DNA from: Kitasatospora purpeofusca
GTDB taxonomy: Bacteria > Actinomycetota > Actinomycetes > Streptomycetales > Streptomycetaceae
Assembly: GCF_000718025.1 (NCBI RefSeq)
Contig: NZ_JODS01000012.1
Span: 146,355 to 210,354, forward strand
DNA: 64,000 nt
Direction: 5' to 3'
The notes under the pieces are model-generated. The model searched no databases, had not been told where the DNA came from, and saw only the letters and a program-made list of their open reading frames with translations. Of this stretch, positions 1-8,119 are shown piece after piece. Position numbers and translations under genes: made by a program. Within the stretch, counting starts at the first letter, position 1. Each line of letters starts with the position of its first letter.

Positions 1-183
1 GGCCGAGGAGACCGAGCCGTGCGAGCGGCGGAGCAGGCCGGCCTCGGCGAGCGCCGCGACGTCGCGGCGGACGGTGACCGCGGGGATCTCCAGCCGCTCG
101 GCGAGTTCGGTGATCCGGACCGATCCGAGGTCCCGCACCGCGTCGAGGATGCGGGTACGGCGTTCGTCGGCCGAGATCGACAT
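1..183 (-). CDS. DeoR-type HTH transcriptional regulator, N-terminal part (gene runs off the window)
   Basis: The 61 visible residues form a DeoR-type winged helix-turn-helix: an initial MSISADERRTRIL helix, then TELAERLEIPAVTVRRDVAALAEAG as the recognition region. It closely resembles the first 60 residues of the regulator at 2403-3482, so the missing part is probably a sugar-binding (LacI-type) effector domain, but that is inference. The ATG at 183 has an AGGGAG ribosome site just upstream. It lies downstream of and on the same strand as the GH35 gene but has its own promoter/operator at 253-281. It probably represses the neighbouring carbohydrate genes. Confidence 0.85.
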   Translation of the reverse strand, partial: MSISADERRTRILDAVRDLGSVRITELAERLEIPAVTVRRDVAALAEAGLLRRSHGSVSSA

Positions 184-252
184 GTCACTCCCTGCGGTTC
201 GCCCTGCGGTTCGCTCCGGTCGGTGCGAGGTGATCTGCCCAACGCGGACAGG

Positions 253-281
253 AATCTACCATTCGATCGGGATCCGATCCG
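253..281 (-). promoter_or_regulatory. promoter with palindromic operator for the partial regulator gene
   Basis: Read on the minus strand there is a TAGATT -10 box (253-258), and a weak -35 (CGGATC, 276-281) 17 bp upstream. The spacer contains the inverted repeat GATCGG-GAT-CCGATC (265-279). The 11-mer CATTCGATCGG (260-270) recurs exactly at 6620-6630 in front of the sugar-binding lipoprotein. Autoregulation is inferred. Confidence 0.5.
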
Positions 282-349
282 TGGACCGGCCGTCGACCGC
301 CCCGCGCTCCCCCGGGCCGTCCGCGACGGCCGCGACGGCCGCCGCCCCG

Positions 350-2140
350 TCAGCCCGCGGACGCCTCCACCGCGGCCGTCGGCCCGAGGTCCGGGCGGTC
401 CCGGAGCTCGATCCGGGTGCCCGGCCGGTGGAGTTCGAGCACGACCACCTCGTTGACGCCCGCCCGCCACAGCGGCGCGGGGGCGTAGAGGGTGCGCTGC
501 GGGCCGCGCTCCCAGTGGCGTCCGAGGGCGAAGCCGTTGAGCCAGACCATGCCCTTGGTGAAGCCCGGGAGCGCGAGGAACCCGTCGGCAGGCGCGTCGA
601 CGGTGAACAGGGCGCGGTGGAAGCCGGGCCCGTCCTGCGTGCTCGCCGGGCCGAAGCGCAGGACGGTCAGGTCGTCGAGGGGCAGCGGGCGGACCTCCCA
701 GCCGAACTGGAACTGCCGGTCGACCCGGACCCCGCCGGTGATCCCCTTGCGGTCGTGGAGCAGCGGCCCGTAGTTGATCCGTCCCATGTTCTCCACCAGC
801 AGGTCGAGCACCGCCCCGCCGGCCGGGACCGTGACCTTCAGCGCCTCGTCCGGGCGGTCGCGTTCGAGCACGCCGATCGGGACGCCGTCGAGGAACACCT
901 GGGCGCGGTCGGCGAGTCCGTCGATCCGCAGTTCCCCGTGGCCGAGCGGGCCGCGCAGTCGGGTGCGGTAGTGGATCAGGCCGAGGTTCTGGCCGAAGGT
1001 CTCCATCGGCGCGGGCTCGGGGCTGTGGTGGACGGTGGCGAGGGCGTCCAGGGAGTCCGCGAGAGCGGCGCTCGCAGTGACCGGGACGCTCTGCGGGGCG
1101 AGCCGGGCGGGCAGCGGCGGCGGCTGGTGCGGGTCAGTGCCCAGGTGGCGCCCGATGACCTCGCGGAACAGGTGGAACTTGGGGGTGAGTTCGCCCGCCT
1201 CGCCCACCGGGGCGTCGTAGTCGTAGCTGGTGGTGTCCGGCCGGTAGGCGGTCCCGTCGTGGTTGGCGCCGTTCCACCAGCCGAAGTTGGTGCCGCCGTG
1301 GCCCATGTAGATGTTGACGGAGGCGCCGGCGGCGAGCAGCCGGTCGAGGACGTCGGCGGACTCCTCGGGGTCGCGGAGGTGGTGCGGGGTCCCCCAGTGG
1401 TCGAACCAGCCGGTCCAGTACTCCATGCAGACGAGCGGGCCGACCGGCTGGTGGCGGCGCAGGCAGTCCAGGGACTCCTCGGGGCGGGAGCCGAAGGTGC
1501 CGGTGGTGAGCAGGCCGGGCAGTCGGCCGCCGAGCTGGAAGCCGTCCTCGGCTCCGTCGGCGGTGAAGAGCAGGCAGTCGACGCCGCGGCGGACCAGGCC
1601 GTCCCGGAGGTGTTCCAGGTAGGCGGTGTCGTTGCCGTAGCTCCCGTACTCGTTCTCCACCGCCACCGCGACGACGGGTCCGCCGGCGGAGGCGAGCAGC
1701 GGGAGCAGGACGGGCACGAGTACGTCGAACCAGGCGTCGACGGCGGCGAGGTAGGGGCCGTCGACGCGGCGGAGCCGCAGCGCGGGGTCGGCCAGCAGCC
1801 AGGCCGGGAGGCCGCCGAACTCCCATTCGGCGCAGATGTACGGGCCGGGCCGGACGATCACGTCGAGCCCGAGGCCGCCGGCGGTGCGGACGAAGGCGGC
1901 CAGGTCGCGGTCCCCGGTGAAGTCGCTGGTGCCCGGTGCGGGCTGGTGGAAGTTCCAGGCGACGTAGGTCTCGACGGTGTTGACGCCCATGGCGCGCAGG
2001 CGCAGCAGGCGGTCGGACCAGAGTTCGGGGCGGATCCGGAAGTAGTGGATCGCGGCGGAGACGATCCGGTGGGGGCGTCCGGCCCGCAGGAAGGTGTCTC
2101 CGTCGAGGGTGAGCGCGGGGTGGGTGGCCCGGTCGGCCAT
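350..2140 (-). CDS. GH35 beta-galactosidase
   Basis: A 596-residue glycoside hydrolase of family 35, which releases terminal beta-galactose from oligosaccharides or glycans. The N-terminal TIM barrel carries the family signatures: RPGPYICAEWEFGGLPAWL (about 97-115), the acid/base glutamate in VENEYGSYG (E164) and the nucleophile in CMEYWTGWFDHWG (E240). GGTNFGWWNGAN follows, and C-terminal beta-sandwich (jelly-roll) domains from about residue 370. No signal peptide is visible, so it should act in the cytosol on imported oligosaccharide. The ATG at 2140 has a GGAGGC ribosome site. It is transcribed alone, divergently from the regulator at 2403, with a good promoter at 2195-2224. The length is normal for short bacterial GH35 enzymes. 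Confidence 0.9.
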   Translation of the reverse strand: MADRATHPALTLDGDTFLRAGRPHRIVSAAIHYFRIRPELWSDRLLRLRAMGVNTVETYVAWNFHQPAPGTSDFTGDRDLAAFVRTAGGLGLDVIVRPGPYICAEWEFGGLPAWLLADPALRLRRVDGPYLAAVDAWFDVLVPVLLPLLASAGGPVVAVAVENEYGSYGNDTAYLEHLRDGLVRRGVDCLLFTADGAEDGFQLGGRLPGLLTTGTFGSRPEESLDCLRRHQPVGPLVCMEYWTGWFDHWGTPHHLRDPEESADVLDRLLAAGASVNIYMGHGGTNFGWWNGANHDGTAYRPDTTSYDYDAPVGEAGELTPKFHLFREVIGRHLGTDPHQPPPLPARLAPQSVPVTASAALADSLDALATVHHSPEPAPMETFGQNLGLIHYRTRLRGPLGHGELRIDGLADRAQVFLDGVPIGVLERDRPDEALKVTVPAGGAVLDLLVENMGRINYGPLLHDRKGITGGVRVDRQFQFGWEVRPLPLDDLTVLRFGPASTQDGPGFHRALFTVDAPADGFLALPGFTKGMVWLNGFALGRHWERGPQRTLYAPAPLWRAGVNEVVVLELHRPGTRIELRDRPDLGPTAAVEASAG

Positions 2141-2175
2141 GGGTGCCTCCGTGATGCGGGCATGGGCGAGATCGA

Positions 2176-2224
2176 CGATCGATCGCCGGTCCGTACCCTA
2201 CGAGCAGGATGATCGGGCGGTCAA
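2176..2224 (-). promoter_or_regulatory. promoter and operator-like palindrome upstream of GH35
   Basis: On the minus strand, TTGACC (2219-2224), an 18-bp spacer and TAGGGT (2195-2200) match the housekeeping actinobacterial promoter consensus. A CGATCGATCG palindrome (2176-2185) lies just downstream of the -10 box, where a bound repressor would block initiation. The spacer also contains GATCGGG. Function is inferred from position and from recurrence in the neighbouring promoters. Confidence 0.55.
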
Positions 2225-2247
2225 TCAATCGATATGAACCCCGTCTA

Positions 2248-2276
2248 TTGATCGAATTTCGATCGAACGATAGCCT
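2248..2276 (+). promoter_or_regulatory. promoter with GATCGAA-T-TTCGATC operator for the 2403 regulator
   Basis: TTGATC (2248-2253), a 17-bp spacer and TAGCCT (2271-2276) form a promoter reading toward the regulator gene. A perfect 7+1+7 palindrome, GATCGAATTTCGATC (2250-2264), overlaps the -35 box and the spacer, which is the classic layout for autorepression. It lies between two divergent genes, so one bound protein could also affect GH35. Confidence 0.55.
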
Positions 2277-2402
2277 TTGATCCGCTTCGCAGACAGAGCG
2301 AGCAGCACGTCGGCACCGCACGTCGACACCGCACGGCAGCGCCTGCGGCAGCGGCACGTCAGCACCACGACAGCACAGACCGAACAGAGGGAGTGGATGG
2401 CC

Positions 2403-3482
2403 ATGTCCAGGGAGGAGCGGCGCCGGCTGATCGTCACGGCGGTCGGTGATCTCGGCGGCCAGGTACGGCTCAAGGACCTCGCCGACCGCCTGGGCATCCC
2501 CGCCGTCACCGTACGGCGCGACATCGCCGCACTGGCCGAGGCCGGCCGGCTGGTCCGCTCGCACGGGTTCGTCTCGCTCGACCACCCCGGCCCCGACCGG
2601 GCCCCGGACCACGACGGCGGCCCGGGCGCCGGACGCACCGTCGGCCTGCTGGTCCCCTCGGTCGGCTCGTACTTCGACGAGGTGATCGCCGGTGCCCGCG
2701 CCGCCGCCACCGAGGCCGGCGCCCGGCTGGTCCTCGGCATCGCGCCCTACCGGGCCGGCGACGACCCGGTCCAGGTCGAACGACTGCTGGAGTCCGGGGC
2801 CCAGGGCCTGCTGCTCGCCCCGAACCTGCTCCCCGGGCGGCGCTCCCCCGCCTGCGACTGGCTCGACGACCTGCCGGTCCCGACGGTCCTGGTGGAGCGC
2901 CGCTCCTCCACCCCGGACGGTCCCGGGTCCCGGCTGGACACCGTCGGCTCGGACCACCGCCACGGCGTGCTGCGCGCGCTGCGCCACTTCGCCGACCTCG
3001 GCCACGACAGCGTCCTGCTGGCCGCCCGCGGCGACTCCTGGACGTCGGAGGAGGTCCGGGCCGGCTACCGCGACGGCACCCGGCTGCTCGGCCTGCCGGA
3101 GCTCCCGGTGCTGGACACCTCCACCGCCGACGGGACGCAGACCGATGCCGCCCCGCTCGCCGACCGGATCGCCGGGGCCGTCGCGGCGGGCACCCGGGCG
3201 GTCCTCGTCCACAACGACCAGGACGCGATCCGGCTGCCGCCGCTGCTGCGCGCCCGCGGGCTGCGGGTGCCCGAGGACGTGGCGCTGATCGCCTACGACG
3301 ACGTGTTCGCGGCCCTCGCCGCTCCCCCGCTGACCGCCGTGGCCCCGCCCAAGCGGGCGGTGGGCGGGGCGGCGTTCGACCTGCTGCTGCGCCGCCTCAC
3401 GGGCAGCACCGACCTCCCGGTCCACCGCACCGCCCTGCTCCCCGTCCTGCGCGTCCGCACCTCGTGCGGGGGCCGGCCGTGA
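2403..3482 (+). CDS. DeoR-HTH / LacI-type sugar-binding transcriptional regulator
   Basis: A 359-residue regulator combining an N-terminal DeoR-type winged helix (about 1-55, with LADRLGIPAVTVRRDIAALAEAG) and a periplasmic-binding-protein-like effector domain (from about 78, beginning GRTVGLLVPSVGSYFDEVI). The domain order is that of LacI-family regulators with a swapped HTH. It probably senses a sugar or oligosaccharide and controls the adjacent GH35 and ABC importer. I chose ATG 2403 because the AGAGGGAG ribosome site (2386-2393) sits 9 bases upstream. ATG 2397, two codons earlier, is possible but would leave only 3 bases. The gene is a close paralogue of the partial regulator at the window start. 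Confidence 0.85.
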   Translation: MSREERRRLIVTAVGDLGGQVRLKDLADRLGIPAVTVRRDIAALAEAGRLVRSHGFVSLDHPGPDRAPDHDGGPGAGRTVGLLVPSVGSYFDEVIAGARAAATEAGARLVLGIAPYRAGDDPVQVERLLESGAQGLLLAPNLLPGRRSPACDWLDDLPVPTVLVERRSSTPDGPGSRLDTVGSDHRHGVLRALRHFADLGHDSVLLAARGDSWTSEEVRAGYRDGTRLLGLPELPVLDTSTADGTQTDAAPLADRIAGAVAAGTRAVLVHNDQDAIRLPPLLRARGLRVPEDVALIAYDDVFAALAAPPLTAVAPPKRAVGGAAFDLLLRRLTGSTDLPVHRTALLPVLRVRTSCGGRP

Positions 3483-3504
3483 CCTCCCGCACGGGCTGAC
3501 CGGG

Positions 3505-3533
3505 GCCGGGCCGGCGGCCGCCGCGGGCCCGGC
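3505..3533. terminator. hairpin between convergent genes
   Basis: Inverted repeat GCCGGGCC (3505-3512) / GGCCCGGC (3526-3533) with a GC-rich loop, placed between the end of the regulator and the end of the isomerase gene. It could serve both strands; there is no T-run, as is usual in this GC range. Confidence 0.4.
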
Positions 3534-3618
3534 TGCGCCCTGAGCCGCAGGGGTGCGCGGGGCCTCGTTACGTACGGTCCGACCCGCACTCGGCGCCCGC
3601 GGCCCCGGCACCGTCCGC

Positions 3619-4401
3619 TCACCGGCGGGCCAGCGCCGCCAGATACCCGGCCCCCGCACCGAGCTGCGGCGCCAGCGGGGCAGCGCGCGGGTGCCAGGGA
3701 GCCTCGTACTCCCAGGCGATCCAGCCGTCCCGCGGCAGCAGCCGCAGGCAGTCCGCGATCGGCAGCACGCCGCTGCCGAGGGCGACCGGTGTGAGGTCGT
3801 CCGGCGAAGCGACGTCCTTGACCTGCGCGTAGCCGAGGTGGCGGCCGAGGATCCGATGGGTCTCGGCCGGGTTCTCCCCCGCCAGCCAGGTGTGCAGGAG
3901 GTCCCAGAGCGCGCCGACGGCGGGGTGGCCGACCTGGTCGAGCAGCGCCGCGAGCGCGCCGGCCGACCGGTGCGAGTCGTGCGTCTCGACCAGGATCCGC
4001 ACGCCCAGCGACCGGGCGTGGTCGGCCACCTCCAGCAGTCGGCGGACCGCCCTGGCGTCGGCGGCGGCGCCCGCGCCGGGCCCGCCGTGCGGGAACACCC
4101 GCAGCCGGTGGCAGCCCAGGTCGGCGGCGAGCCGCAGATGTGCCAGCAGGTCAGCGACCAGCGGTTCGTCCGGTCCCGGCGCGGCCACGCCGATGTAGGA
4201 GGCGAGGGCGACCGGGACCAGCCCGGCCCGGCCGAGGGTGCGGGCCGCGGCCTTGCGCTGGAGCGCGCTCAGCTTGAGCCGGACCGGCTGGTCGGAGGCG
4301 CAGCGCAGTTCGAGGCCGTGCCAGCCGTGGTCGGCGGCCAGCCCGGCGACCCGGTCGAGGGGGGTGCCGGGCAGGCCGAGCGTGGAGAGGGCGAGGGGCA
4401 T
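3619..4401 (-). CDS. sugar phosphate isomerase/epimerase (AP endonuclease 2-like TIM barrel)
   Basis: A 260-residue TIM-barrel protein of the xylose isomerase-like/AP endonuclease family 2 superfamily. Visible signatures are the N-terminal ALSTLGLPGTPLDRVAGLAADHGWHGLELR strand/helix, the metal-site segment ILVETHDSHRS (about 133-145), GALWDLLHTWLAGE (about 163-176), YAQVKDV and the C-terminal WIAWEYEAPWHP. These place Glu, Asp and His residues where the family binds a divalent metal. The substrate cannot be read. It starts 7 bases after the stop of the DUF2264 gene on the same strand, so the two form an operon and are probably translationally linked. The context suggests epimerising or isomerising a sugar released by the neighbouring enzymes. 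Confidence 0.8.
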   Translation of the reverse strand: MPLALSTLGLPGTPLDRVAGLAADHGWHGLELRCASDQPVRLKLSALQRKAAARTLGRAGLVPVALASYIGVAAPGPDEPLVADLLAHLRLAADLGCHRLRVFPHGGPGAGAAADARAVRRLLEVADHARSLGVRILVETHDSHRSAGALAALLDQVGHPAVGALWDLLHTWLAGENPAETHRILGRHLGYAQVKDVASPDDLTPVALGSGVLPIADCLRLLPRDGWIAWEYEAPWHPRAAPLAPQLGAGAGYLAALARR

Positions 4402-4408
4402 GGCGGGC

Positions 4409-6424
4409 CTAACCGCTGTGGCTGACGGAGACGGAGCCCGCGACGGAGACGGTGCCGGGCCCGATGCCGATCCGGTGGGTGGTGCCGTCCGGCCAGGTCA
4501 GCCACAGCTGCCGGGTGCCGTCGGCACCGACCCCGGCACCGGCCCCGGTCGCCTCCAGCCGCACTTCGAGCGGGGGCGGGAGGGCCGTGCCGGTGAGGCG
4601 CGCCGCGCAGGCGAACAGGGCGGCACCGTCGTCGAGCACGTCGTCGCCGAGCACTCCGTCGAGGACCCCGCCGACGACCCCGTCGAGCACCGGCACGGCC
4701 GCCTCGGGCCCGAAGGCGGTGCCGCCCGGGACGGTGAGGAGCGCGGCCCCGGTGAAGCCGTGCAGCCCGGTGAGTTCGCTGAGGAGGCGTCCGCCGTCGG
4801 CCGAGGCGTCGGCCGAGGCCCTGGCGCCCGGCCGCGGTGCGGTCGCGGGGCCCGCCCCGGCGGTCCGGCCGGCGACGGCCCAGCCGGTCTGGCGGACGCC
4901 GGTGCCGGGCGCCGCGCCGGCGACCAGGTGGACCCGGGCCTCGTCCGCGCCGTGCACCAGGGTGACGGTGGTGACCGTCACTCCGGCGAGTTCCTCCCCG
5001 CGGACGCGGGGGCGGCTGAGCGAGGCCGCCCAGTCCGGGCCGCAGCCGACGGGCTCGATCCGGCCGCGCTCGCTCGCCGCCCCGTCGGTCAGCAGGGCGA
5101 GGTGGTTGTCCGCCGGGCCGTCGTGGGTGGGGCCGGTGGCGGTGGAGTGGGCGAGTCGGGCGTAGTGCGGGTCGTCGGGCCGGACCTGGTCGGCCGGCTG
5201 GTCGTCGCTGCCGTGGTTGTGCAGCCGGACCAATCCGTCGGCCGCCGTCGACTGGACCAGCCAGTTCGGCCGCGCCAGGATCCGTACGGTGTCGCGCTCC
5301 TCCGCCGGGGCAGGCAGCTCGGGATCGGTCCAGACCGGGTGGTCGGGCGGGAGCAGCAGGCCGAGGAAGCCGCTGCCGGCCCAGTACGGCGAGGCCGGGC
5401 CGGAGTAGGGCTGGACGAGTCGCGGTTCCGGTCCGTACCAGCCGAGGGTGAGCAGGCCGCGCTCGTCGATCGCGCCGCGGTCGACGAAGTGGCGCAGCGC
5501 GCCGGAGGCGATCCGGCGGGTGGCGCCGGGGGCGAGCGGGGTGTGGCCGGTGAGGGCGCCGGCCCAGAGCGGCGCGGTGGCGGCGAAGCGGTAGGTGAGG
5601 GAGCGGCCCTGGTGGACGGGGGCGCCGTCGCCGCCGAACAGGTGGGCCTGGTCGGCGAGGTGGGCCGCGAGCCGGGAGCCGTACTCGTCGAGCAGGGCGC
5701 GGTCGGCGGCGAGGTGGGCGTGCAGGACCGGGTAGAGGTGCAGGGCCCAGCCGTTGTAGTGGTCGAAGGCGCGGGGGCGGCCGTCGGTGTACCAGCCGTC
5801 GCCGAGGTGGAAGCGCTCGATCCGCTCCAGGCCGCGCCGCACGGCGGCGCCGGCGGCGTGCTCCTCGATGCCTGCCTCGGCGAGGAAGCCGCCGACCGAG
5901 AGCGGGAACAGCCACCAGTTGTTGTCGTTGGGGGTGCGGTGCAGGGCGTCGGCCAGCCAGCGGCCGACGCGGTCGCGGACGGGGGCGTCGAGGCGGTCCC
6001 AGAGCCAGGGCCGGGTGAGCCGGAGGGCGAAGGCGATCGAGGCGGCCTCGACCATGGCCTGGCCCCGGTCGGTGATCAGTGGCCAGGACTCGGGGTCGCC
6101 GTCGGTGAGTCCGCGTTCGGCGGTGGGGGTGCGGGTGCCGGTGTCGAGTCCGCGCGCGTAGGCGTCCAGCAGGCCGTGCGGGTCGTCGCCGTCGGCGCCG
6201 GCGATCCGCAGGGCGGCGGGCAGGAAGGTGCGGGCGTAGCCCTCCAGGCCGTCGGAGCGGCGTCCGGACCAGCTGGGGCCGGTCCCGGGGAGGTCGATCA
6301 GGGCCTGGCCGGGGCTGGCGTAGGGGCGGACGGCGGTGAGGAGTTCGTCGGCCACGGCCTCCCAGTGCGCCCTGGTCCAGCCGGTGCGGGGGCTGAGGTG
6401 TCGGTCCTCGGGGGGCAGTGGCAT
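4409..6424 (-). CDS. DUF2264 domain-containing protein
   Basis: A 671-residue protein whose N-terminal half matches DUF2264 by the pattern TRAHWEAVADELLTAVRPYASPGQA, GRRSDGLEGYARTFLPAALRI and, further on, NNNWWLFPL...GGFL and HYNGWALHLYP. DUF2264 proteins are probable (alpha/alpha)-barrel enzymes often found beside polysaccharide-use genes; the reaction is not established. The C-terminal half looks like a beta-sandwich. No secretion signal is visible. ATG 6424 was chosen over an upstream ATG at 6496 because GAAGGAC lies about 8 bases before it and homology begins there. A good promoter lies at 6475-6503. It is the first gene of a two-gene operon with the isomerase. Confidence 0.82.
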   Translation of the reverse strand: MPLPPEDRHLSPRTGWTRAHWEAVADELLTAVRPYASPGQALIDLPGTGPSWSGRRSDGLEGYARTFLPAALRIAGADGDDPHGLLDAYARGLDTGTRTPTAERGLTDGDPESWPLITDRGQAMVEAASIAFALRLTRPWLWDRLDAPVRDRVGRWLADALHRTPNDNNWWLFPLSVGGFLAEAGIEEHAAGAAVRRGLERIERFHLGDGWYTDGRPRAFDHYNGWALHLYPVLHAHLAADRALLDEYGSRLAAHLADQAHLFGGDGAPVHQGRSLTYRFAATAPLWAGALTGHTPLAPGATRRIASGALRHFVDRGAIDERGLLTLGWYGPEPRLVQPYSGPASPYWAGSGFLGLLLPPDHPVWTDPELPAPAEERDTVRILARPNWLVQSTAADGLVRLHNHGSDDQPADQVRPDDPHYARLAHSTATGPTHDGPADNHLALLTDGAASERGRIEPVGCGPDWAASLSRPRVRGEELAGVTVTTVTLVHGADEARVHLVAGAAPGTGVRQTGWAVAGRTAGAGPATAPRPGARASADASADGGRLLSELTGLHGFTGAALLTVPGGTAFGPEAAVPVLDGVVGGVLDGVLGDDVLDDGAALFACAARLTGTALPPPLEVRLEATGAGAGVGADGTRQLWLTWPDGTTHRIGIGPGTVSVAGSVSVSHSG

Positions 6425-6474
6425 CAGCTGGTGTCCTTCGTCGGCGGCCGGGAGCGGGTGGGTCCCTGGCCCGG

Positions 6475-6503
6475 AATCTAGGAATCGACCGATCATTCGT
6501 CAA
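6475..6503 (-). promoter_or_regulatory. promoter with GATCGG operator for the DUF2264-isomerase operon
   Basis: On the minus strand, TTGACG (6498-6503), a 17-bp spacer and TAGATT (6475-6480) form a near-consensus promoter. CCGATCA (6489-6495) inside the spacer pairs as an inverted repeat with TGATCGG at 6528-6534. The same core recurs in the neighbouring promoters. Confidence 0.55.
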
Positions 6504-6619
6504 GACTCATGGATCAAATGAACTGGTTGATCGGATTGTGACCTTGCCGCCCCGGGCCCGTCACGCTCCTTATTTGGGCAGGTCGGAGGCGCAGGAGTGA
6601 CCGATCCGACCGGTTCGTC

Positions 6620-6683
6620 CATTCGATCGGATCAGATCATTCGATCTGCGTCTCTTGACTCCGATCGGCAAGCTGCTCAGGAT
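6620..6683 (+). promoter_or_regulatory. promoter/operator cluster for the CUT1 importer operon
   Basis: TTGACT (6655-6660), a 17-bp spacer and CAGGAT (6678-6683) form a promoter for the binding-protein gene. CCGATCGG (6661-6668) lies in the spacer, and CATTCGATC occurs twice immediately upstream (6620-6628 and 6638-6646, 18 bp apart). This gives three potential half-sites. The gap 6425-6766 holds only these two divergent promoters and the importer leader. Confidence 0.55.
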
Positions 6684-6766
6684 GGCTGCCAGCCGCCCCC
6701 ACCCTCCACGAGTCCGTGACTGGCCGACCCACCGGACCGTGGCTTCCCCCTCCGAGGAGCCGTGCC

Positions 6767-8119
6767 ATGCGCTCATCCGCGTTCTCCCGCCGCAGAGCCC
6801 TCCGTGCCACCGCCGCCGCCACCGCCGTCGCGCTCTCCGTGACCCTCCTCGCCGCCTGCGGCAGCAGCGGCGGGTCGACCTCCACCGCCACCGCCGAGGA
6901 CGGCAAGCCCGTCGACCTCCTCTTCTGGGGCTGGGCCAAGGGCACCAAGGAGGTCGTCGAGGCCTTCAACGCGAGCCACCCGAACATCCGGATCACCTTC
7001 GAGGAGATCCCGGCCGGCAACGCCGGCGGCTACGCGAAGCTCTCCAACGCCGTCAAGGCCGGAAACGCCCCCGACGTGTTCAACGTCGAGTACCCGCAGC
7101 TGCCGGACTTCGTCAGCCAGGGCGCCGTCCAGGACATCTCCAAGCTCGTCGGCCAGGACCTCAAGGCCAAGTACCTGCCGCAGGCCGCCGAGCTGACCTC
7201 GCTCGGCGGCCGGACCTGGGCGCTGCCGCTGGACGCCGCACCGCAGGCCTTCTACTACCGCAAGGACCTCTTCGAGAAGGCCGGCATCACCGTCCCCAAG
7301 ACCTGGGACGAGTTCCGCACCGCCGCCCAGAAGCTCAAGGCCGCCCAGCCGGAGACCCGGATCGCCACCTTCTTCCCCGACGACCCCACCACCTTCGAGG
7401 CGATGGCCTGGCAGAACGGCGCCCGCTGGTTCAGCACCTCCGGCGAGGCCTGGAAGACCGACCTGACCGGGCCCGAGACCAAGAAGGTCTCCGCCTACTG
7501 GCAGCAGCTGGTCGACGAGGACCTGGTCCGCGTCCAGCCCTCGTTCAGCCAGCAGTGGACCGCCTCGCTGCAGAAGGGCGAGACCGCCGGCTACCTCGGC
7601 GCCTCCTGGGGCGGCGGGGTGCTGAAGTCCAACCTCGCCACCACCCCCGACGCCGCCGGCAAGTGGGCCGTCGCCGCCATGCCCAGCTGGGACGGCACCC
7701 CCGCCAGCGGCATGCTCGGCGGCACCACCTTCGCCGTCTCCAAGGACAGCAAGAAGGCCAAGGCCGCCGTGGAGTTCGCCGCCTGGGCGACCACCACCCC
7801 CGAGGGCATCAAGGCCCGGATCGCCTCCGGCACCTCCTCCACCTACCCCGCCGCCACCGAACTCGTGCCCACCGCCGCGAAGGCCTTCAACAGCGACTTC
7901 TACGGCGGCCAGGACCTCTACGGCCTCTACGCGCACGCCGCCGACTCGATCAAGTCCGGCTGGACCTGGGGCCCCGTGATGGGCCTCACCAACGGCACCG
8001 TCAAGGACGCCTTCGGCAAGGTCGCGGGCAAGACCGGCACCATCGACGACGCGCTCGCCGCCGCCCAGCAGGCCACTCTCGCCGAGCTCAAGAACCGCGG
8101 GCTGAAGGTCGCCCAGTGA
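6767..8119 (+). CDS. CUT1-family ABC transporter sugar-binding lipoprotein
   Basis: A 450-residue extracellular solute-binding protein. The N-terminus is a lipoprotein signal: a twin-Arg-rich RRRALRAT segment, a hydrophobic stretch and the lipobox LLAAC with the lipidated cysteine at 31. The mature part follows the family-1 binding-protein pattern (VDLLFWGWAKGTKEVVEAFN, NAPDVFNVEYPQLPDFV, LPLDAAPQAFYYRKDLFEKAGI). It captures an oligosaccharide for the two permeases encoded next. The start at 6767 has GAGGAG 7 bases upstream. Its stop overlaps the permease GTG. Expression is probably repressed through the operators at 6620-6668. Confidence 0.92.
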   Translation: MRSSAFSRRRALRATAAATAVALSVTLLAACGSSGGSTSTATAEDGKPVDLLFWGWAKGTKEVVEAFNASHPNIRITFEEIPAGNAGGYAKLSNAVKAGNAPDVFNVEYPQLPDFVSQGAVQDISKLVGQDLKAKYLPQAAELTSLGGRTWALPLDAAPQAFYYRKDLFEKAGITVPKTWDEFRTAAQKLKAAQPETRIATFFPDDPTTFEAMAWQNGARWFSTSGEAWKTDLTGPETKKVSAYWQQLVDEDLVRVQPSFSQQWTASLQKGETAGYLGASWGGGVLKSNLATTPDAAGKWAVAAMPSWDGTPASGMLGGTTFAVSKDSKKAKAAVEFAAWATTTPEGIKARIASGTSSTYPAATELVPTAAKAFNSDFYGGQDLYGLYAHAADSIKSGWTWGPVMGLTNGTVKDAFGKVAGKTGTIDDALAAAQQATLAELKNRGLKVAQ

